From Sulfurimonas sp. (GTDB lineage: Bacteria > Campylobacterota > Campylobacteria > Campylobacterales > Sulfurimonadaceae): DNA of 11,564 bases. Below, piece by piece: positions 7,438 to 11,564 of this stretch; positions within the stretch are counted from its first letter, which is position 1, and every line of letters starts with the position of its first letter. The notes beneath the pieces were generated by a model. It did not search any database. It was not told where the DNA came from and was given only the letters and a program-made list of their open reading frames with translations. Made by a program: the position numbers and the translations under genes. The DNA lies in contig JAUSKV010000021.1 of the NCBI GenBank assembly GCA_030646745.1, forward strand, positions 1-11,564, read 5' to 3'.

Positions 7438-7965
7438 ATGGCAAATATAGGAATTTTTGTAGGAAGTAGTGGCGGAGTAACGCTAGGTGTTGGCGAGACA
7501 TTGCAAGAGATATTTGACGGTTCAGAATTAATTAATATGGAAGAAGATTATGATGGTTTAGAGCAGTTTGATGATTTTGATATTTTGCTTATCGGAAGCT
7601 CCACTTGGGGACAGGGCGACCCGCAGAGAGACTGGGTGGATGTTTTGTATGAGATGCAAAATGATGAACCGGATTTGAGCGGCAAAAAAGTCGCATTTTT
7701 TGGAGCAGGGGATCAAAAAACCCATGGCGAGCACTTTGTAAGTGCTTTGGCAAAAATGGAAGATATATTTAAAACATGCGGTGCAAAAACCGGTTTTGGG
7801 TATTGGCCGACTGAGAATTACAACTATAAGTTCTCTTTAGCGGAAAAAGAGGGTAAGTTTTGCGGACTCGCAATAGACGACATAAATCAGGAAGATTTTA
7901 CTGCGAATAGAGTGATTTCTTGGGCAGAACAACTCAAAAAAGAGATGGGGATAGAAGATGACTAG
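7438..7965 (+). CDS. nifF: Flavodoxin, NifF type
   Basis: This is a 175-residue long-chain FMN flavodoxin that probably donates electrons to the nitrogenase Fe protein. The phosphate loop is GSSGGVT (9-15), where flavodoxins usually read (S/T)xTGxT, so the middle Thr is Gly here. The first flavin loop SSTWGQGDPQRDW (54-66) supplies W57. FGAGDQ (88-93) is in the second flavin-binding region. YWPTENYNYKF (122-132) and GLAIDDINQEDFT (143-155) are typical of long-chain members. AAGGAG (7428-7433) gives a clear ribosome binding site, and the end overlaps nifW by eight bases. The nif-operon position is why I prefer NifF over a housekeeping flavodoxin; which partner it really serves is inferred. Confidence 0.85.
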   Translation: MANIGIFVGSSGGVTLGVGETLQEIFDGSELINMEEDYDGLEQFDDFDILLIGSSTWGQGDPQRDWVDVLYEMQNDEPDLSGKKVAFFGAGDQKTHGEHFVSALAKMEDIFKTCGAKTGFGYWPTENYNYKFSLAEKEGKFCGLAIDDINQEDFTANRVISWAEQLKKEMGIEDD

Positions 7966-8335
7966 ATTACAAGAGTTTGAAACACTCACAGACACAGAAG
8001 AGTTTTTTGATTTTTTTGATGTGGCGTATGATGAAAAATTGGTTTATGTCAAACGCTTCCATATTATGAAAAAATATGGTGAAATGCTTCTCAAAGCGAA
8101 AGAACAAGATTTTGTAAGTGATGAGATAAAACTCAATTTTTACAAATTTGCACTCATAAGCGTCTATAAAAATTTTGAAAACGGTTACGCTCCATCTGCA
8201 GCAGATATATGGTCTATGTTTGATAAACCTTCTGCATGTGGAAGCTGTTCTACGGCTACAAGTTGCAATTCCGTTGAGGAGGTTTCGAGTGGAGTTCACG
8301 CATGCACAAGTCAACCAAGTCTCAGCTTCCACTAA
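7958..8335 (+). CDS. nifW: NifW, nitrogenase-protective/maturation protein
   Basis: NifW assists maturation of the MoFe protein and is linked to its protection from oxygen. The family match lies in residues 1-75: EEFFDFFDVAYDEKLVYVKRFHIMKKYGEML (14-44) and the later NFYKFALISVYKNF (60-73). The remaining C-terminal tail, about residues 90-125, is low-complexity and contains cysteines 94, 97, 103 and 116 in a CxxC plus CxxxxxC-like spacing. The final 47 bases of coding sequence also contain the start of nifZ, and the nifZ ribosome binding site lies just before that, inside this tail. The start overlaps the flavodoxin end by eight bases. The call rests on the N-terminal motif and operon position; the tail could be a metal site or simply reflect the overlap. 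Confidence 0.85.
   Translation: MTRLQEFETLTDTEEFFDFFDVAYDEKLVYVKRFHIMKKYGEMLLKAKEQDFVSDEIKLNFYKFALISVYKNFENGYAPSAADIWSMFDKPSACGSCSTATSCNSVEEVSSGVHACTSQPSLSFH
8276..8282 (+). promoter_or_regulatory. Ribosome binding site that sets the nifZ start
   Basis: GAGGAGG is a near-perfect anti-Shine-Dalgarno match, six bases before the GTG at 8289. It lies inside the nifW coding region. No comparable site precedes the ATG at 8175, so it decides the nifZ start. Confidence 0.75.
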
Positions 8336-8672
8336 AGATGAAATTCTTCCTGTTTTTCGTTTAGGGCAGAGAGTCCGTATAACAAAACCGATAAAAAATG
8401 ACGGCTCAAACCCGTTTCATGAACCCAATGCGGTTTTAGTTCCTGCAGGCGCTGAGGGGTATGTAAAATTTATAGGCGATTGGCTTCAAGTGATTCGCAT
8501 TTATGAGGTTCATTTTATAGAAGAGGGCGACACTTACGGGTGCCGTGAAGCAGAGTTAGAGTCTATAGATGATATTGATGGATATGATGAAGTCGCAGAA
8601 GAGCTTCGCTGGATTAAAGAGCATAAAGCAGAGAAAGAAGCGAAACTGCAATCCCAAAAAGAAGGAGAATAA
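8289..8672 (+). CDS. nifZ: NifZ, MoFe-protein maturation factor
   Basis: NifZ is needed for formation of the second P-cluster during MoFe protein assembly. I start it at GTG 8289, giving 127 residues, because of the GAGGAGG just upstream. An ATG further up at 8175 would add 38 residues that only shadow nifW. The NifZ signature starts at about residue 21: PVFRLGQRVRITKPIKNDGS, then PAGAEGYVKFIGDWLQ (52-67), IYEVHFIEEGDTYGCRE (71-87) and AELESI. The last 25 residues are highly charged and Lys/Glu-rich. The first 18 residues are an extension without family match. The gene overlaps nifW by 47 bases, and a 274-base spacer follows it. Confidence 0.9.
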   Translation: MEFTHAQVNQVSASTKDEILPVFRLGQRVRITKPIKNDGSNPFHEPNAVLVPAGAEGYVKFIGDWLQVIRIYEVHFIEEGDTYGCREAELESIDDIDGYDEVAEELRWIKEHKAEKEAKLQSQKEGE

Positions 8673-8946
8673 CCAGATTTTTGTGATTATGAGCAATGAT
8701 TCAAATGTGTAGAGGGGTTATCTTTTGCAGTTTTGCTAAAGAGAGGAACAGGCGTCAAATAGCACGCTTAAGTAATGTTTAGTCAGCCGTATGACTAAAC
8801 TAGATTTCTTGTAGTTTTACAAGAAATTCTCTGCCTCGTAGAGGCAAGCTTTAGTGCCACAGCGGCTAGCGTAGTGAAATGGACTTTGTTCATTTCGCGT
8901 ATAAATTGAGTTCAAAATGAACTCTAATAAATAAAAGGAAAAAACA
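8673..8946 (+). other. Structured spacer with five consecutive stem-loops
   Basis: No gene is visible between nifZ and the ferredoxin. From 8777 to 8924 five stem-loops follow one another. (1) Arms 8777-8785 and 8792-8800, nine base pairs, six-base loop. (2) Arms 8804-8813 and 8818-8827, ten base pairs, loop GTTT. (3) Arms 8832-8837 and 8841-8846, six base pairs, loop GTA. (4) Arms 8874-8881 and 8891-8898, eight pairs with one G-U. (5) Arms 8908-8914 and 8918-8924, seven base pairs, loop AAA. None has a long T-run after it, so they do not look like ordinary terminators. The last ends 22 bases before the fdx start, close to its ribosome binding site. Confidence 0.7.
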
Positions 8947-9237
8947 ATGACAACACGCGTAGAAATTATAAATGACTTTTTGGCAATTAATGTAATACCT
9001 GGAAAAACGATTCAAGACATAGTTGAAGCTTCCGGAAGTGCTTTACCGTTTGGATGCCGTGATGGCGAATGTGGTACTTGTATAGTAAGCATCGAATCAG
9101 GAATGGAGTTTTTAAGCGATGTAACGGATAAAGAGGTAACAGTTATGAAAATGTTAAATGAAACAAGCCCAAAAGCACGTCTTTCATGCCAAATGAAAAT
9201 CGTAAAACCAAACGGTGTTATCCGTCTTAAATACTAA
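8947..9237 (+). CDS. [2Fe-2S] ferredoxin
   Basis: This is a 96-residue plant-type [2Fe-2S] ferredoxin, a soluble electron carrier. The cluster ligands are C37, C42 and C45 in FGCRDGECGTC, and C81 in RLSCQM. The beta-grasp fold is suggested by the opening VEIINDFLAINVIPGKTI. Ferredoxins of this type are frequent in nif regions, where they may supply electrons to nitrogenase or to cofactor assembly; its partner here is not known. AAAGGAA (8934-8940) is the ribosome binding site, seven bases before ATG. The gene is separated from nifZ by the stem-loop spacer, so its transcription or mRNA stability may be adjusted separately. Confidence 0.93.
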   Translation: MTTRVEIINDFLAINVIPGKTIQDIVEASGSALPFGCRDGECGTCIVSIESGMEFLSDVTDKEVTVMKMLNETSPKARLSCQMKIVKPNGVIRLKY

Positions 9238-9244
9238 AAAATTA

Positions 9245-9269
9245 TGGCATGCGGAACTTTTGCATGCCA
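9245..9269 (+). terminator. Hairpin after the ferredoxin gene, possible terminator
   Basis: TGGCATGC (9245-9252) and GCATGCCA (9262-9269) form a perfect eight-base-pair stem with a nine-base loop, starting seven bases after the fdx stop codon. The downstream T-run is poor, so it may stabilise the 3' end rather than terminate. Its first half, GGCATGCGGAA, is a motif repeated at 1148 and, with one change, at 10126. Confidence 0.45.
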
Positions 9270-9417
9270 ATACTTTCACATACCACTTCTAAGCTCACCA
9301 CCTCTTTTAGTTTTTATCATTGTGCTATAAACATATTAACTCACAATCAAGTTTGAAAAGAACTATAAATTTTCACATGTCAACATACATCTAAATTAGG
9401 TCGATTTATACTATCGC

Positions 9418-9442
9418 AAAAAAGTACGCGTGATACTTCTTT
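9418..9442. terminator. AT-rich bidirectional terminator-like stem
   Basis: Arms 9418-9426 (AAAAAAGTA) and 9434-9442 (TACTTCTTT) pair over nine positions, with one mismatch on the plus strand that becomes a G-U wobble on the minus strand. The loop is seven bases. Read on the minus strand, the stem begins 12 bases after the antitoxin stop and ends in six T residues, so it fits the end of that operon. It could also stop transcripts from fdx. Confidence 0.4.
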
Positions 9443-9453
9443 AGGAAGTTCAA

Positions 9454-9657
9454 TTACACACTAGCAATTTCAATAAGCTCTTTGTCTTTACTCAGGAATT
9501 TGTTTATAATTTGTGTTAAATTGGTATTTTGTTTTTTTGCTAAAGTAGAAAAAAAACTTTCAATCTCTGGCTCAAGATATATAGGTAAATTAAACACTGC
9601 ATCTTCTTTGTAAAATTTACCTCTCACACCCTTTGAAAAATCATATTCTTCTTTCAT
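9454..9657 (-). CDS. BrnA-like antitoxin
   Basis: This 67-residue protein resembles BrnA-type and related ribbon-helix-helix antitoxins. It starts MKEEYDFSKGVRGKFY, and its second half, LPIYLEPEIESFFSTLAKKQ followed by LTQIINKFL, looks like the strand-helix-helix that dimerises and binds DNA. It would neutralise the BrnT toxin and repress the operon. GGAGG lies upstream of the ATG within the end of brnT. The ATG overlaps the TGA that ends the restored brnT frame (ATGA), the normal toxin-then-antitoxin order of brnTA. This gene looks intact although its partner is frameshifted. The exact antitoxin subfamily is uncertain. Confidence 0.7.
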   Translation of the reverse strand: MKEEYDFSKGVRGKFYKEDAVFNLPIYLEPEIESFFSTLAKKQNTNLTQIINKFLSKDKELIEIASV

Positions 9658-9955
9658 TGTAATTCCTCCAAGTAGATTTGTTGCTCTTTTTTACTCGCTT
9701 TTCTCGCACTTATGATTCTTATATTGTAGTTATCGTTGTCGATTGAGATGTATGTATGCACCACACAACCAGCGTTTTTGTGTGCAAATCCATTCCAATG
9801 GTTACCCATCTATCTTCACTCTCGCTATGTTCGTCATCAAAGATAGAAATCATATTTTTATCTCTAAATATCGATGCGGAATCTTCAAAGCTCACATTGT
9901 GTTTAGCAATGTTACTCTTGGCTTTGTTTGCATCCCATTCAAAATTATAGTTCAT
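9654..9955 (-). pseudogene. brnT: BrnT-type ribonuclease toxin, frameshifted
   Basis: BrnT toxins are small RNases paired with BrnA. The protein starts at the ATG at 9955, preceded by AGGG at a six-base spacing; the upstream ATG at 9973 has no ribosome binding site. MNYNFEWDANKAKSNIAKHN, VSFEDSASIF, DDEHSESEDRW and TKTLVV match BrnT well. After LVV the frame gives a short unrelated tail and stops at 9719-9721. In another frame from about 9760 downward the expected ending continues: VHTYISIDNDNYNIRIISARKA, then SKKEQQIYLEELQ and a TGA at 9654-9656 that overlaps the antitoxin start. The net change is two extra bases (or one lost) near 9758-9770, in a TGTGTGGTG stretch. The toxin therefore lacks its conserved C-terminal part unless frameshifting restores it or the base call is wrong. 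Confidence 0.8.
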
Positions 9956-9982
9956 AAATAACCCTGATAACATTTATGATGT

Positions 9983-9988
9983 ATTGTA
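9983..9988 (-). promoter_or_regulatory. Possible -10 box of the brnT/antitoxin operon
   Basis: On the minus strand TACAAT lies 27 bases before the toxin start. No clear -35 box is visible. An eight-base inverted repeat lies just upstream (10014-10041) and could be an operator. Confidence 0.3.
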
Positions 9989-10013
9989 TCAAAAGAATTG
10001 CAAAATTATCTCG

Positions 10014-10041
10014 TTTGTAAATCGAATACCAAGTTTACAAA
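10014..10041. repeat. Inverted repeat upstream of brnT
   Basis: TTTGTAAA (10014-10021) and TTTACAAA (10034-10041) are perfect inverted copies with a 12-base spacer. They lie 25 bases upstream of the candidate brnT -10 box. The antitoxin of brnTA systems represses its own operon, so this is a candidate binding site, but that is only inferred from position. Confidence 0.4.
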
Positions 10042-10125
10042 TTACAGCATTGTGGATGAATCTCTAACATTAAAATAATTTTGAATTTTAACGCTTTTGT
10101 AGCTACATAAAAAAGAAAATCTCAC

Positions 10126-10177
10126 GGCATGTGGAAACAGCATTTGTTACAATTGTGCAATCTTGCTGTCACATACC
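10126..10177 (+). repeat. Long imperfect hairpin upstream of rpoN
   Basis: GGCATGTG (10126-10133) pairs with CACATACC (10170-10177) with one mismatch. After a GAA bulge, ACAGCA (10137-10142) pairs with TGCTGT (10164-10169). The motif GGCATG(C/T)GGAA at its left end and TCACATACCA at its right end also flank the shorter element at 9246-9286, so the two look related. Confidence 0.5.
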
Positions 10178-10288
10178 AATATCATTCATATAGTATAATT
10201 GTATAAAAATAGAGCACTATTTTGTATATTTAATGTCATTTTAAAAGTATAATTTTTGTAAACATTAACCTATCTGAAGAAGAAAACG

Positions 10289-11557
10289 ATGAAACAAAAT
10301 TTTAACTTCAAACAAAAACAACTCCCAAGACTCTCTATGCAAACTTGGTTGCCGCTTTTGCAGTGTTCACTGAGTGATTTGGAAAAACATATACAAGTCA
10401 TTACAAATGAGAACCCATGTTTAGAGGTAAAATCCGGTTTTGAAATTTCAGAGGGTTCGTCTGAGAAATCACATTTTGCCTATTTAGAATCACAAAATCA
10501 AGTTTCAAACTCTTCAAGTGATGAGATTGAGTGGATGAGCGTATCTAAAGAGTCGCTTTATGAAAAGCTTGATTTTCAAATCTCCGCACCGCTTTTTCCG
10601 ACACCCATTTCGCAAAAAATTGCACGACAGATTATTCTCTACATCAACGAAGAGGGTTATTTTGATGGCGACATTAACGAAATCGCACGACAGACCGGCA
10701 CAGATGCTCATAAAGTAGAACAGATTCGCCAACGATTTGCATATTTAGAACCTTCCGGTGTGGGCGCGGTGGATTATAAAGAGTCTTTTTTGTTTCAGTT
10801 GAATGATTACACTCTGGATGATGAGCTGAGTATTTTGATGAGTGCGTTGATTATACAGTTTGAAAAAATTGAAAAGTTTATGAGTCACCCTAGAATTCAT
10901 GACGCAAAAGAGGTACTCAAACATCTCAGAAATCCGCCTGCCGTAGCCTACATGGAAGAGGAAAGACAGATTCTGCCCGACATGTTTATAGAGTTTAAAA
11001 AGGGTGATTTTACTATAAAAATAAATCACGATTTTTATCCAGACTTGATGGTGCATCAGATTGATAAATATGACAACTTCGCAAAACAGAAGTTTAAAGA
11101 GGCGAGGGAGCTTGTAAAACTCCTAGATTTGCGAAAAGCGACACTCTACAACATCGGGATAGTTCTCATTGAAAAACAATATACCTTTTTTATGGGAGGA
11201 GAGCTGAAACCGCTTAGACTTCAAGATGTGGCAGATGAGCTAGGGTTTAATGAATCGACTATTTCAAGGGCTATCAGCGATAAATACTTAGAGTGTGAGC
11301 ATGGTGTATTTGCATTTAAAGATTTCTTTTCAAACTCTATAGGCGATGTTGCAACCTCTGAGATTAAGCATTTTATAGAGAGATTGGTTCAAAGTGAAGA
11401 TAAAAACAAACCCTTTAGCGATAAATATCTGCATGAAAAAATAGAAGAGAGATTTGGAGTCAAAATGGTTCGCCGCTCTATTGCAAAATATAGACAAGAG
11501 CTTGATATTCCACCTTTTAAAGAGCGAGGTTTTTTGTATAAACTTGCAACCCTTTAG
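10289..11557 (+). CDS. rpoN: RNA polymerase sigma-54 factor RpoN
   Basis: RpoN directs RNA polymerase to -24/-12 promoters that need an AAA+ activator such as NifA or NtrC; in this phylum it also serves flagellar genes. The 422 residues contain the activator-interacting region I (about 8-47, LPRLSMQTWLPLLQ), a Ser-rich acidic linker (50-82), the core-binding region (about 100-250, with EPSGVGAVDYKESFLFQL at 154-171), the LKPLRLQDVADELGF(N)ESTISR helix-turn-helix (306-327) and an RpoN box VRRSIAKYRQ (394-403). The family consensus for that box is ARRTVAKYRE, so it has conservative changes. GAAGAAG before the ATG is a weak ribosome binding site. Whether this is the only rpoN of the genome or a nif-linked second copy cannot be decided here. 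Confidence 0.95.
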   Translation: MKQNFNFKQKQLPRLSMQTWLPLLQCSLSDLEKHIQVITNENPCLEVKSGFEISEGSSEKSHFAYLESQNQVSNSSSDEIEWMSVSKESLYEKLDFQISAPLFPTPISQKIARQIILYINEEGYFDGDINEIARQTGTDAHKVEQIRQRFAYLEPSGVGAVDYKESFLFQLNDYTLDDELSILMSALIIQFEKIEKFMSHPRIHDAKEVLKHLRNPPAVAYMEEERQILPDMFIEFKKGDFTIKINHDFYPDLMVHQIDKYDNFAKQKFKEARELVKLLDLRKATLYNIGIVLIEKQYTFFMGGELKPLRLQDVADELGFNESTISRAISDKYLECEHGVFAFKDFFSNSIGDVATSEIKHFIERLVQSEDKNKPFSDKYLHEKIEERFGVKMVRRSIAKYRQELDIPPFKERGFLYKLATL

Positions 11558-11564
11558 AAAAAGA

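Larger units (their letters stand above)
9974..10288. other. Noncoding spacer between the brnT remnant and rpoN
   Basis: These 315 bases lie between two divergent genes and hold the brnT control region, the inverted repeat at 10014 and the hairpin at 10126. Two TATAAT boxes, both within AGTATAATT (10194-10199 and 10248-10253), are candidate rpoN -10 elements without clear -35 partners. I see no small gene. Confidence 0.5.

Noticed and set aside
8175-8288. Longer NifZ start at ATG 8175
   Set aside because: It would add 38 residues that only mirror nifW in another frame, without a good ribosome binding site.
8777-8924. A tRNA or CRISPR array in the stem-loop spacer
   Set aside because: There is no cloverleaf with acceptor stem, and the hairpins do not share a common repeat sequence or regular spacers.
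9245-9266. TGGCATGCGGAACTTTTGCA as a sigma-54 promoter
   Set aside because: The GG and GC elements are 14 bases apart instead of 10, and no gene follows on this strand nearby. The related motifs at 1147 and 10125 also fail the spacing or the GC.
9956-9973. BrnT start at the upstream ATG 9973
   Set aside because: No ribosome binding site precedes it, while AGGG is well spaced for the ATG at 9955, where BrnT homology begins.

Overview
The window looks chromosomal and comes from a free-living, nitrogen-fixing member of Campylobacterota (the former Epsilonproteobacteria; a Sulfurimonas, Sulfuricurvum or Arcobacter-type relative would fit). This is inferred from AT-rich coding style, tightly packed genes, the short divergent sigma-54 and the protein flavour. 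No marker gene fixes the genus.

Layout, left to right. Bases 1-867 hold the 3' part of a Tas-type aldo/keto reductase whose start lies outside the window. Bases 868-1349 are noncoding and carry three copies of a small hairpin repeat plus a longer inverted repeat. Bases 1350-3761 encode an 803-residue membrane sensor: a periplasmic DUF3365/Tll0287-like domain with a CXXCH haem motif, then PAS, GGDEF and EAL domains with apparently intact active sites. Bases 3886-8672 are a compact nif operon: nifE, nifN, nifX, a DUF269 NifX-associated gene, a NifF-type flavodoxin, nifW and nifZ, joined by overlaps or very short gaps. After a 274-base spacer containing five consecutive stem-loops comes a [2Fe-2S] ferredoxin (8947-9237). 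On the minus strand follows a BrnT/BrnA-type toxin-antitoxin pair whose toxin gene is frameshifted. The window ends with rpoN (10289-11557).

How the genes work together. NifE and NifN form the scaffold on which the nitrogenase iron-molybdenum cofactor is built. NifX, probably with its DUF269 partner, carries cofactor intermediates. NifW and NifZ help mature or protect the MoFe protein. The flavodoxin and the ferredoxin are candidate low-potential electron donors for the Fe protein or for cofactor assembly. The structural genes nifHDK, and nifB, are not in the window. RpoN may serve transcription of nif promoters, but I found no convincing -24/-12 site here.

The most useful observations are: (i) the five-hairpin array between nifZ and fdx; (ii) nifZ beginning at a GTG inside nifW behind a strong ribosome binding site; (iii) the frameshifted brnT, whose restored frame ends exactly on the antitoxin start as ATGA; (iv) three GGA-loop hairpin repeats with pairing-preserving differences; (v) a haem-bearing c-di-GMP enzyme next to the nif genes. 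I found no clearly new multi-gene system.
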